This document shows, piece after piece, positions 45,401 to 53,650 of a stretch of DNA of 64,000 bases. Each line of letters begins with the position of its first letter. Position 1 is the stretch's first letter. The stretch spans positions 3,342,001 through 3,406,000 of the forward strand of contig CP020563.1 of the NCBI GenBank assembly GCA_002082585.1. Direction: 5' to 3'. The notes beneath the pieces are model-generated. The model did not search any database and was not told the DNA's origin. It worked only from the letters and a program-made list of their open reading frames with translations. This DNA comes from Kitasatospora albolonga (lineage in GTDB: Bacteria; Actinomycetota; Actinomycetes; Streptomycetales; Streptomycetaceae). The position numbers and the translations under genes were made by a program.

Positions 45401-47527
45401 TCAGTTCTCCGCGAGGGTGCTGCTCACGCGGGTGGAGCCGCCGCGCTCGTCCAAGGCGCGGGTGAACTCCTCCAGCGCCTCCAGGAGCAGCGCCGCGCCC
45501 CGGCGCACCACCGGATCGCCGACCGGCGTGGTGCCGTCCTCCGACGGTGTCGGCACATCCCAGTGGGCGACCGCGTCCACCACCGGCTGCCAGTCGGGCA
45601 GCCGACGCTCCCGTACCGCCTTGGCGCCCTTCTCCGTGGCCCGGCGCAACGCCTCGGCCAGCTGTGCGGCCCCCGGCACCGGGTCCGCCGAGGCGGGCGG
45701 GAGGTGGGCCTCCAGGACCATCGCGGACCGGCCGAGCTGGGCCAGGGCGTGCTGGGCGTCGGTGGCGGCGGCCCGGGAGATGCCCCGGTGGCGTACGGGT
45801 TCGTGCTGGGCGGTCGCCAGCGCCTCCTGCCAGGCGACCCTGGCCTCCCGGGTGGCGATCAGGGCGTCCCGTACCTCCTCCAGGTCGCGGTGGGCGGGGG
45901 CCGCGTACTGGTCGACCACCGTCGCCGCGTACCGCCCGTCCGCCACCAGCCACTCCGCCAGCCGGTTGCGCAGCCGCGGGGTCTCCCAGGCCGGGTAGAG
46001 GGCGTACGCGATCATCGCGAGGAGCCCGCCGACCAGGGTGAGCACGATGCGTTCGGTGACCGTCTGGGACCAGTCGTCGCCCGCCATGCCGAGCAGGAAG
46101 ACGACGTAGGCGGTGACGCAGACCTGGCTGACCGCGTACCCGGTCCGCATCAGCAGGTACATCAGCCCGGCGCAGACCACCGACAGGAGCGCGGAGAGCC
46201 GGGCGTCGGGGTGGGCGGTCTGCACGATCGCGGTGGCGAGCCCGATGCCGACCAGGGTGCCGCCGAACCGGGCCACGGAGCGGCCGTACGTCTGTGAGAA
46301 CTCCGGGCGCATCACCATGACGGCGGTCATCGGCGCCCAGTAGCCGTGCCCGAGGGGCATCGCCTCACCGACGAAATACCCGCACACCGCGACCACCGCG
46401 ACCCGGATCGCGTGGCGCAGGATCGGGGAGCCGTGGTGCAGCTCTCGGCGCATCGCCTTGATGACGACCGGCACCAGCCGGAGCAGGGTGGGGCGGTGGC
46501 GGGTGTCCGGGGCGAGGTGTTCGGGGACCCCGCTGTCGGTGCCGGTGCCCTCCGCGATCTCCAGGACGTCGTCGAGCAGGGCGGCGAGCCGGTCGGCGGC
46601 GCGGAGGGCGGGGCCGACGAGGATCACGTCGTTGTCGGGGGTCTTCAGGACGCCGAGGTCGGTGGCGGAGAGGTGGACGGGTTCGCCGTGGCGGACGGCC
46701 CGCGCGGCGGCGTCGAGCACGGACCCCGCCGCGCCCAGCAGCTCGTTCACCCAGGCCCGCTCCAGGCCCTCGGCGGGTACGCCCATCGCCGGGTCGGCCA
46801 GCGAGGCGAGGACCGGACGCAGGCGTTCCGCGATGCCCCGGGCGCCGTGGAGCTCGGCGGGGCGGCGGCGGGCCTGGCGCGGGGTGACGGCGGCGGCGCT
46901 GCGGGCGGTCATCAGGGGCAGCGGGTCGAAGGGGGCGACCGGGTCGTGGCGCAGCCGCCGGGCGTAGTCGGCCTCGGCGGCCAGTGCGTCGGCGAGCGCG
47001 TCGCGCTGGGCGCCCCATCTCCGTACCGGGAACAGGACGATCAGCGCCGCCTGGACCACCCCGCCGACCAGGATCATCCCCGCGTGGGCGGCCGCGTCCA
47101 CGACGGAGGTGGGCAGGGTGATCGTGACCAGCATGATTGCGACGTTGGACGAGGCGATGATCCCGCCCGTCGGCCCCGCCGCCCAGGCCAGACCGGCGAG
47201 GAAGGTCCAGGCGCCGAGCAGGCAGAGGAAGAGCACGGGGTGCGAGGCGGAGACGTAACCGACGAACGTCGACACGGCGAGGCTGGCGCCGGAGACGAGG
47301 GCGAGCACCGGGCGCGGGCGCCAGCTGCGCTGGAAGGTGGCGATGGCCGCCTGGAAGGCGCCGAACGCCGAGCTCGCCGCGATCTCCGGCCCGAAGAGGA
47401 CGAGGCTCGTCCCGACGACGAGGGCGAGACCGGCCGCCCCGCGGAAGGCGATGAGCGGTTCGAGTCGCTGCCGCTCGATCTCCAGCCCCGAGCGGGCGGT
47501 CTCCTTCAGCGCCCGGAGCCAGCTCAT
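45401..47527 (-). CDS. FUSC-family membrane protein
   Basis: A 708-aa integral membrane protein with two sets of about six helices (about 25-180 and 380-520) separated by a cytoplasmic region, the layout of fusaric acid resistance/aromatic acid exporter-like (FUSC) proteins. MPLGHGYWAPMTAVMVMRPEF and SVARFGGTLVGIGLATAI are the FUSC_2 signature. The substrate is unknown, but efflux of aromatic acids is known in the superfamily. It ends 60 bp from the convergent lipoprotein gene. Confidence 0.9.
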   Translation of the reverse strand: MSWLRALKETARSGLEIERQRLEPLIAFRGAAGLALVVGTSLVLFGPEIAASSAFGAFQAAIATFQRSWRPRPVLALVSGASLAVSTFVGYVSASHPVLFLCLLGAWTFLAGLAWAAGPTGGIIASSNVAIMLVTITLPTSVVDAAAHAGMILVGGVVQAALIVLFPVRRWGAQRDALADALAAEADYARRLRHDPVAPFDPLPLMTARSAAAVTPRQARRRPAELHGARGIAERLRPVLASLADPAMGVPAEGLERAWVNELLGAAGSVLDAAARAVRHGEPVHLSATDLGVLKTPDNDVILVGPALRAADRLAALLDDVLEIAEGTGTDSGVPEHLAPDTRHRPTLLRLVPVVIKAMRRELHHGSPILRHAIRVAVVAVCGYFVGEAMPLGHGYWAPMTAVMVMRPEFSQTYGRSVARFGGTLVGIGLATAIVQTAHPDARLSALLSVVCAGLMYLLMRTGYAVSQVCVTAYVVFLLGMAGDDWSQTVTERIVLTLVGGLLAMIAYALYPAWETPRLRNRLAEWLVADGRYAATVVDQYAAPAHRDLEEVRDALIATREARVAWQEALATAQHEPVRHRGISRAAATDAQHALAQLGRSAMVLEAHLPPASADPVPGAAQLAEALRRATEKGAKAVRERRLPDWQPVVDAVAHWDVPTPSEDGTTPVGDPVVRRGAALLLEALEEFTRALDERGGSTRVSSTLAEN

Positions 47528-47564
47528 GGGCCGAGCCTAGCCCCCCAACGCGTACAAGTCGGAC

Positions 47565-48785
47565 TTACGCCATGATTTCGCCGTCGCGTTCCCGGGGCGT
47601 CCGGCCGCGCGCGGAGCCCATGCGGGCCCGGTCGGCGGCCTCGGTGCCGTGGTTCCAGCCATCCAGGTCGGTGGCGCCCCGGACCCGGGTGGTGGTGGTC
47701 CGGGGGAACATCCGCTCGGTGGTCTCGGTGACGGCGAGATCCCGGGCGGCGAGGACGGGGAGCAGGCCGGTGGTGGCGGTGACGCTCTCCGGGTCCGCCC
47801 CGGTGGCCGTGGCGGTGTCCGCGTCGGCCTCCGCCGTGGCCCGTTCGGCGCTGTCCGCGAGCCGGGAGCCGAGCCGCTGCGCGTACGCCATCAGGAACGA
47901 CTGCCGGAAGGTCTTGGTCCGCTTACGGCCCGAGGCCCGCTGCCCGGCCTCCGCCCGGGTCATCGCCGCCGTCCCCTGCACCAGCAGCGAGGTGAACAGC
48001 AGCTCGACGGCGTCCAGGTCCGGTTCGAAGCCGATGACCGTGCTGAAGCCGAGGTCCCCGTTCCAGACGGCCTGGCAGCGGTTGGCGGAGGCCACGGCGT
48101 CGAGCAGGATCGCCTTCGCGCTCTCGTACGGGGGTTCCACCCCGATCCGGCAGGCCCCGGGCGTCTCGGTGCTCCGGGTACGGGCGGCGACGACGGCCCC
48201 GTCGATGCTGTGCCGGGCCATCAGCTCCTGGGCCTTGCTCGTCAGCGCCTCGGCCTCCTCCGGGAAGCCGGTGGCCTCCGCCTTCGCCAGCAGCGCCCGG
48301 ATACGGGTGAGCATCCGGGGCTCGTCGGGGGCGGGCGCCCGGTGGAGCCGGTCGGCGGCGGTGCCGGGGACCGGCCCGACGGGCTCGATCGCGGGGAGCC
48401 GCAGCAGCAGCCGGTACAGCTCCAGGAGATCGGAGGCGTACGAGAAACGGTCGGGCTTGTTGCGCGGTACGGGTACGGCCCCGGGCAGCCCGGCGAGCTG
48501 GGCGCGCCAGCGGGGCGGCAGCTCGGCGTACCGGGCGGTCTCGGCGGCGATCAGCGTGCCCGCCAGCGCCGCCCGCCGCTCATCGAGCTCCAGCCGGACG
48601 AACCGGACCAGATCGGCGGGGTGCCAGCCCCTCCCCCAGGCCCGGGTCACGAACTCCTCGCCGCGCCGGTGCAGGGCATCGTCCGCGTCGGGCGCGGCGG
48701 CGAGCAGGGAGGCCCCGGTGTCCAGAGCCGCGTCACCCTCCGCGTAGAGCGCCGCCGCGCATGCCTGATCGATCACCGGTTCCAT
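47565..48785 (-). CDS. DUF2786 domain protein
   Basis: A 406-aa cytoplasmic protein. The DUF2786 domain (about 155-200) has MLTRIRALLAKAEATGFPEEAEALTSKAQELMARHSID. The following region (RIGVEPPYESAKAILLDAVASANRCQAVW and GFEPDLDAVELLFTSLLVQGTAAM) is the DUF7168-like extension. ATG at 48785 (MEPVIDQACAA) was chosen. Function is unknown. A ~720-bp repeat-rich gap separates it from the divergent DNA polymerase gene. Confidence 0.87.
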   Translation of the reverse strand: MEPVIDQACAAALYAEGDAALDTGASLLAAAPDADDALHRRGEEFVTRAWGRGWHPADLVRFVRLELDERRAALAGTLIAAETARYAELPPRWRAQLAGLPGAVPVPRNKPDRFSYASDLLELYRLLLRLPAIEPVGPVPGTAADRLHRAPAPDEPRMLTRIRALLAKAEATGFPEEAEALTSKAQELMARHSIDGAVVAARTRSTETPGACRIGVEPPYESAKAILLDAVASANRCQAVWNGDLGFSTVIGFEPDLDAVELLFTSLLVQGTAAMTRAEAGQRASGRKRTKTFRQSFLMAYAQRLGSRLADSAERATAEADADTATATGADPESVTATTGLLPVLAARDLAVTETTERMFPRTTTTRVRGATDLDGWNHGTEAADRARMGSARGRTPRERDGEIMA

Positions 48786-49056
48786 CCGACCAGGGTAGGC
48801 GGGGCGCAACGGCGGCTGTACGGGGCGGCGACCGGGCGGGGCAGGTGTGGGGGGGGGGGGAGCCGTGGGGCCCGGTGGGCGCGGGGCGACGCGGCCGTGT
48901 GGGCGCGGAGGGCTGTGCGGGGCGACCCTGGCGGGACAGCCGGGCGAGGCAGCTGTGCGGGCCCGGAGGGCGCGGGGGCGCGGGGCGTGGCCTCGGCTCA
49001 GCCCCCGGCCCCCGGCCCCCGGCTCCGGCTCCAGCTCCAGCTCCGGCCTGGACTCG

Positions 49057-49456
49057 GGCTCCAGCTCCGGCCTGGACTCGGGCTCCAGCTCCGGCCTCGG
49101 CTCCGGCCCAGACCTGGACTCCGGCCCCGGCTCCAGCTCAGCCCGTGGCCCCGGCTCGGGACAGCTGGGACGGGAAGGCGCGGGCCGTGGCTCAGGTCCA
49201 AGCCGTGGCCCGGGCCCGGCTCAGGACCAGGCTCAGCCCCTGGCCCCGACCTCGGCTCCAGCTCCGGCCTGGACTCGGGCTCCAGCTCCGGCCTCGGCTC
49301 CGGCCCAGACCTGGACTCCGGCCCCGGCTCCAGCTCAGCCCGTGGCCCCGGCTCGGGACAGCTGGGACGGGAAGGCGCGGGCCGTGGCTCAGGTCCAAGC
49401 CGTGGCCCGGGCCCGGCTCAGGACCAGGCTCAGCCCCTGGCCCCGACCTCGGCTCC
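49057..49456. repeat. 197-bp perfect tandem duplication (2.03 copies)
   Basis: The bases from 49057 to 49259 are repeated exactly 197 bp later (49254-49456). No mismatch was found when comparing the copies by eye. Anchors are ACAGCTGGGA at 49161 and 49358. Nested in it, a 24-bp unit (CTCCGGCCTGGACTCGGGCT plus CCAG) occurs at 49041-49064 and 49065-49088, and again at 49262-49285. Confidence 0.9.
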
Positions 49457-49491
49457 GGCTCCGGCTCCGGGGTGCTGTCAGTGGTGGGTGC

Positions 49492-49497
49492 CAGACT
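49492..49497 (+). promoter_or_regulatory. possible -10 for leaderless polymerase transcript
   Basis: CAGACT lies seven bases before ATG 49505 and keeps the A2/T6 of a -10 box. No Shine-Dalgarno is visible in the intervening bases. Confidence 0.3.
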
Positions 49498-49504
49498 CGC
49501 ATCC

Positions 49505-51178
49505 ATGACCGAACGGTGGGCGGTGGCGGCTGCGGACGGGGGCGGGGGCGGCGCGCTGCTCGTACCGCTGGGGCGGGACGGTACGCCCGCCGGGCCGGTG
49601 CTGGCCGAGCCCGACCTCGTCGAGGCGGTCCGTTCCCGGCCCGAGGTGGGGCGCTGGGTGTGGCGGTCCACCGCCGAGCTCTACCCCCGGCTGCTCGCCG
49701 CCGGGGTCCGTGTCGAGCGGTGTTACGACATCGAGTGCGCCGAGCTCCTGCTGCTCGGGCACGCGGGGCGGCTCGGCGAGCCCCGGTCCGCCGCTGCCGC
49801 GCTGGCCCGGCTGGAGAACGCCCCCGTACCGCCCGACCCGCCCGCCCGGTCCGCCGAACCCGGCTCGCAGTCCTCCCTCTTCGAGCCGTCCGCCGGGCCC
49901 GGGGTCCCCTTCGAGGGGCTCCTGCGGGTCTACGCGGACCAGGTGCGCCGCCACGACACGGCCGAGCACCCGGACCGGATGCGGCTGCTGACCGCCTCGG
50001 AGTCGGCGGGGATGCTCGTCGCGGCCGAGATGCACCGGGCCGGGCTGCCGTGGCGGGCCGACGTCCACCGGGAGGTGCTGCACGGGCTGCTGGGCGAGCG
50101 GTACGCGGGCGGTGGCGAGCCCCGCAGGCTGGCGGAGCTGGCGGACGAGGTGTCGGCGGCCTTCGGCAGAAGGGTCCGGCCCGATCTGCCCGCCGATGTG
50201 GTGAAGGCGTTCGCGCAGGCCGGGATCGCGGTGAAGTCGACCCGGCGGTGGGAGCTGGCGGAGGTGGACCACCCGGCGGTCGAACCGCTGATCGCGTACA
50301 AGAAGCTGTACCGGATCTGGACGGCCCACGGCTGGAGCTGGCTCCAGGACTGGGTGCGTGAGGGCCGCTTCCGCCCGGAGTACCAGCCGGGCGGCACGGT
50401 CAGCGGGCGCTGGACGACCAACGGCGGCGGGGCCCTCCAGATCCCCAAGGTCATCCGGCAGGCCGTCGTCGCCGACGAGGGCTGGCGCCTGGTCGTCGCG
50501 GACGCCGACCAGATGGAGCCGCGCGTCCTCGCCGCGATCTCCCGTGACCGGGGCCTGATGGAGGTGGCCGGTCATGACGGCGACCTCTACAAGGCCCTGT
50601 CCGACCGGGCGTTCCACGGCGACCGCGAACACGCCAAGCTGGCGCTGCTCGGCGCGGTCTACGGCCAGACCTCCGGCGACGGGCTGAGGAACCTGGCCGC
50701 CCTGCGCCGCCGCTTCCCGCTCGCCGTCGCCTACGTCGACGACGCGGCCCGGGCGGGCGAGAACGGGCGGATGGTGCGGACCTGGCTGGGCCGCACCAGC
50801 CCGCCGGTCGCCCTGGCGGGCCAGGACGAGGAGGCGGGCATCCCCCAGGAGGGCGGCGAGGCGGCCCCCGACGGCGGATCGGCCCGGGCCAGGGGCCGCT
50901 TCACCCGGAACTTCGTGGTCCAGGGCAGCGCCGCCGACTGGGCCCTGCTGCTCCTGGCCGGACTGCGCCGCACCCTCCACGAGCAGGGGCTCCGGGCCGA
51001 GCTGGTCTTCTTCCAGCACGACGAGGTGATCGTGCACTGCCCGGCCGAGGAGGCCACCGCCGTGACCGGGGCGATCCGGGCGGCGGGCGAACTGGCCGGC
51101 CGGATCGCCTTCGGGGAGACCCCGGTCCGCTTCCCCTTCACCACGGCGGTGGTGGAGCGCTACTCCGACGCCAAGTAG
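49505..51178 (+). CDS. family A DNA polymerase, no 5'-nuclease, exonuclease motifs not seen
   Basis: A 557-aa protein of the actinobacterial 'bifunctional 3'-5' exonuclease/DNA polymerase' group. Polymerase motif A is VVADADQMEPRVLAAISRD, motif B HAKLALLGAVYGQTSGDG, and motif C FFQHDEVIVHCP, so both catalytic aspartates are kept. The position of E. coli Pol I Phe762 is Leu. The N-terminal ~180 residues lack a DxE Exo I motif and a YxxxD Exo III motif that I could recognise, so proofreading is doubtful. There is no 5'-nuclease domain. ATG at 49505 lacks a ribosome binding site. Confidence 0.88.
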   Translation: MTERWAVAAADGGGGGALLVPLGRDGTPAGPVLAEPDLVEAVRSRPEVGRWVWRSTAELYPRLLAAGVRVERCYDIECAELLLLGHAGRLGEPRSAAAALARLENAPVPPDPPARSAEPGSQSSLFEPSAGPGVPFEGLLRVYADQVRRHDTAEHPDRMRLLTASESAGMLVAAEMHRAGLPWRADVHREVLHGLLGERYAGGGEPRRLAELADEVSAAFGRRVRPDLPADVVKAFAQAGIAVKSTRRWELAEVDHPAVEPLIAYKKLYRIWTAHGWSWLQDWVREGRFRPEYQPGGTVSGRWTTNGGGALQIPKVIRQAVVADEGWRLVVADADQMEPRVLAAISRDRGLMEVAGHDGDLYKALSDRAFHGDREHAKLALLGAVYGQTSGDGLRNLAALRRRFPLAVAYVDDAARAGENGRMVRTWLGRTSPPVALAGQDEEAGIPQEGGEAAPDGGSARARGRFTRNFVVQGSAADWALLLLAGLRRTLHEQGLRAELVFFQHDEVIVHCPAEEATAVTGAIRAAGELAGRIAFGETPVRFPFTTAVVERYSDAK

Positions 51179-51426
51179 CCAAGCAAACGGCCCCGCCCCG
51201 GGGGGGCGAAGGGCCCGATGCCTGGTGCCCGGCGCCTGATGTCCGGCCCCCCCCCTGCGCCTGGCGCCCAAGGTCCGACGCCCAAGGTCCGACGCCCAAG
51301 GTCGCTCCCGTACCTCCGGTGTGGTGCCGACTCCTCCCGGATGTGGTGTCGGCTCCTCCCCTCAGGGTGCGGTGGCGGCTCGCCCTTGGGTACCGGGGCG
51401 GCAGAGCCCGGTACCCGGCGCGCCCC
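51179..51426. other. intergenic region with 14-bp tandem repeats
   Basis: GCCCAAGGTCCGAC is repeated 2.7 times in tandem at 51265-51302. The rest is GC-rich with short GGTGTGG/CTCCTCCC repeats. This lies between the polymerase stop and the stop of the convergent membrane protein; no clear terminator with a T-run was found. Confidence 0.55.
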
Positions 51427-52821
51427 CTACTTCTGCTGGAGCTTCAGCCACTCCGGGCTGGTCGCCACCGCCTTGAGCTGCTCCAGGGTGAGCGCGGGCT
51501 CCGGGCGGGTGGCGGGTGAGGACTGCGTGCCGGAGTTGAAGGCCGAGACGACCACCCGCATGCCGTCGGGCCGCATCGTGTCCGCCGTCCACCAGACGAC
51601 CCCGGTGCCGCCCTTCTCGCCGGGCTTCTGCGAGGTGGCGAGCAGCGTGCCGTCGGGCAGGGTGGTCGCGTCGCCGTACAGATCGTGGGCGACATCCCGC
51701 ATATCGGGCTGCACATTGATCTGCACGAGGGTCTTGCCCCGGCCGTCGTTGACGACGACGGAGGCGAACTCGCCCCCTTCGTCCGTCTTCTCCCCCACTG
51801 TGAGCCCCTCGGGCAGCAGCTTCAGGAAGGTGGGCATCAGCAGCGTGTAGTCGAGGGAGGGCGCCGGGGAGCCCTCCGCCTCCGGGCCCGACGGGTCCGG
51901 ACTCGATGTGCCCTGGTTCGACGGGGCCGACGAGGGCTTACCGGTCTGCGGGGTCTCCTTCTCCGTACGCTTCGCGTCCTCGGCGTCGGGCGACGGCGTC
52001 CCAGGGGTGGGCGAGGGCCCGTCCGTGTCAACCGTGTCGGCGTCGGCGCCGTCCGCCAGCGCGGCAGCCAGCGGGCGCCACTCCTCGGCCCGCGCCAGCT
52101 CCATGAGCCCCCTGGTGTCGAGGGCAGGGGCGGAACGGGTGGCGCCCGACCCACTGTCTATCACCCGGTTATAGGCGCGGGCGTCCACCGCGACGCCGCC
52201 CGCCGTGAAGAAGACGGCGCGTACGCCACCCGTCCAGCCGACCGGGCCCGGCTTGTCGGCGTTGTAGAAACAGTAGGTGAGCCCGGCGTTGTACCCCTCC
52301 TCGCCGCTGACGATGCCGGGGGCCGTGCCCGGCGGCTTCTCGCAGTCGGTGGCCTCGACCTCCTTGCTGCCCGGCGCGGGGTAGAGGAAGACCTGGACCG
52401 AGCCCTTCCCCTTGCCGTCGTCGTAGACGGCGGAGGCCGACGCGCGCTCCGGGCCGTCCGGCCCCCTCGTCACCGCACCCCGTGCCTGCTTGGCCGTGCC
52501 GGGCGGAAGCAGCTTCTCCAGGACAGCGGCCAGCTTCTCCTCGGAGAGGCCGCCCGCCAGGTTCGCGGGGGTGGCGGGCCCGCTGCTCGCCACCCCCGTA
52601 CCGCCGCCGGGGCCACCGCCCAGCAGACCGGCGCCGAACGCTCCACCGCCCCCGACCAGGGCCAGGGCCAGCACGCTGCCCGCCACGGCGGCGCTCCGGC
52701 GGCGGCGGAGCGAGCGGCGCCCCTGTTCCAGAGCGCCGTCCACCACTGCGGTGCGGCCGGGCAGGTCGAAGGTCTCCCCGGTCCGGCGGAGTTCCTCGCT
52801 GAGTTCGTCTTCAAAAGGCAT
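51427..52821 (-). CDS. single-pass membrane protein downstream of SigE-type sigma factor
   Basis: A 464-aa protein of unknown function. A short cytoplasmic N-terminus (about 1-47; LSEELRRTGETFDLP, then RRSLRRRRSA) precedes one membrane segment (about 48-70). The large extracellular part consists of two related halves separated by a Pro/Ser/Thr/Glu linker (about 270-320): EEKLAAVLEKLLPPGTA matches TFLKLLPEGLTV in position. Proteins of this layout next to SigE-family factors may act as anti-sigma or signal sensors. That role is inferred from context; no ZAS zinc motif is present. It follows the sigma gene by 103 bp. Confidence 0.83.
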   Translation of the reverse strand: MPFEDELSEELRRTGETFDLPGRTAVVDGALEQGRRSLRRRRSAAVAGSVLALALVGGGGAFGAGLLGGGPGGGTGVASSGPATPANLAGGLSEEKLAAVLEKLLPPGTAKQARGAVTRGPDGPERASASAVYDDGKGKGSVQVFLYPAPGSKEVEATDCEKPPGTAPGIVSGEEGYNAGLTYCFYNADKPGPVGWTGGVRAVFFTAGGVAVDARAYNRVIDSGSGATRSAPALDTRGLMELARAEEWRPLAAALADGADADTVDTDGPSPTPGTPSPDAEDAKRTEKETPQTGKPSSAPSNQGTSSPDPSGPEAEGSPAPSLDYTLLMPTFLKLLPEGLTVGEKTDEGGEFASVVVNDGRGKTLVQINVQPDMRDVAHDLYGDATTLPDGTLLATSQKPGEKGGTGVVWWTADTMRPDGMRVVVSAFNSGTQSSPATRPEPALTLEQLKAVATSPEWLKLQQK

Positions 52822-52924
52822 GGGAAACCACCACTTCTCGTTCTGGATGCGCAAGCCTGGATGCGCAGACCTGGGTGTGCGGTCTGCGTGCACAGCGGTT
52901 GACAGCGGGCGAAGTCTTCGGGGG

Positions 52925-53434
52925 TCAGGGGGCGGCGAACTCCGTGATGCTGCCGCCCAGCAGGGCCCGCAGCCGCCCGAGGGCCCGCACACAGCGGGTC
53001 CGTACGGCGGCGGGGCTGACCTGGAGCGCGATGGCGGTCTCCTCGATGCTCCGGTCCTCCCAGTACCGCAGGACCACCACCGCACGGTCCTTGGGAGCCA
53101 GTTGAGCCAGCGCCCGGAGCAGCGTCATCCGCAGCGCCGGGTCGTCGGGATCGGCCCGGGCGCCCTCGGGCAGCTCGGCCAGCGGGCGTTCCGTGGCCGA
53201 GCGACGGCGCCGGTGGGTCAGGAATATCCGGACGAGCACGGTCTGCGCGTACGCCGCCGGGTTGTCGATCCGGCGGGCCCGGCCCCACTGGACGTACATC
53301 CGGCCCAGCGTCTCCTGCACCAGGTCCTCGGCGAGGTGCACATCACCACTGGTCAGCAGACACGCCGAGCGGTACAGATGGCTCGCCCGCGCTGCGGCGA
53401 ACTCCTTGAACTCCTCGGCACGCGATGTCCTCAT
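52925..53434 (-). CDS. SigE-family ECF RNA polymerase sigma factor
   Basis: A 169-aa ECF sigma factor of the Streptomyces 'SigE family' (SigM-like, ECF41/42-unlike). Region 2 contains FAAARASHLYRSACLLTSGDVHLAEDLVQETLGRMYVQW, and region 4 has LAQLAPKDRAVVVLRYWEDRSIEETAIALQVSPAAVRTR. ATG at 53434 has GGGGGAAGG upstream. It lies between the secreted dioxygenase and a large membrane protein on the same strand. A 12-bp direct repeat lies about 117 bp upstream of the start, but a terminator separates it from the dioxygenase. Confidence 0.94.
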   Translation of the reverse strand: MRTSRAEEFKEFAAARASHLYRSACLLTSGDVHLAEDLVQETLGRMYVQWGRARRIDNPAAYAQTVLVRIFLTHRRRRSATERPLAELPEGARADPDDPALRMTLLRALAQLAPKDRAVVVLRYWEDRSIEETAIALQVSPAAVRTRCVRALGRLRALLGGSITEFAAP

Positions 53435-53550
53435 GCCTTCCCCCGTCCGTCGTCTTCCGTCCTCCGTTCCGCCCTTCCACCTCATCGACGCACCGGGGCC
53501 GGGCAAATGTTTCAGACCTCGGAAGAATTCCGCCAGATCCCGCCTGACCG

Positions 53551-53580
53551 GCGAATCCGCACGCGAATCCGCATGCGAAA
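53551..53580. repeat. 12-bp direct repeats upstream of the sigma gene
   Basis: GCGAATCCGCAC, GCGAATCCGCAT and a partial GCGAAA lie head to tail at 53551-53580. They are about 117 bp upstream of the sigma factor start, in its presumed promoter region. Confidence 0.6.
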
Positions 53581-53618
53581 GCGCCCCGTTCACGCGCCGG
53601 ACGGCGTGAACGGGGCGC
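53581..53618 (-). terminator. 15-bp hairpin after the dioxygenase gene
   Basis: GCGCCCCGTTCACGC (53581-53595) pairs perfectly with GCGTGAACGGGGCGC (53604-53618) over an 8-base loop. On the minus strand TTTCGC follows. It lies 32 bp past the dioxygenase stop and should end that transcript before the sigma gene. Confidence 0.8.
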
Positions 53619-53650
53619 GGGGCGGTGGTGCGCCTTCGCTGCTGCGGTGT

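Larger units (their letters stand above)
48786..49504. other. 719-bp gene-free, repeat-rich region
   Basis: This divergent region between the DUF2786 gene and the polymerase gene is almost entirely composed of CCGGCTC/CTCCAGCTC-type units plus one 197-bp perfect tandem duplication. All plus-strand frames stay open because of composition. The duplication unit is not a multiple of three, so it does not encode a repeated protein. Confidence 0.7.

Noticed and set aside
49057..49456. CRISPR-like array
   Set aside because: The repeat is a direct 197-bp duplication without unique spacers, and no cas genes are present in the window.
48761..49504. In-frame extension upstream of the polymerase through the repeats
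   Set aside because: All frames are open there because of composition, and the 197-bp duplication changes frame between copies, so it cannot encode a repeated domain.
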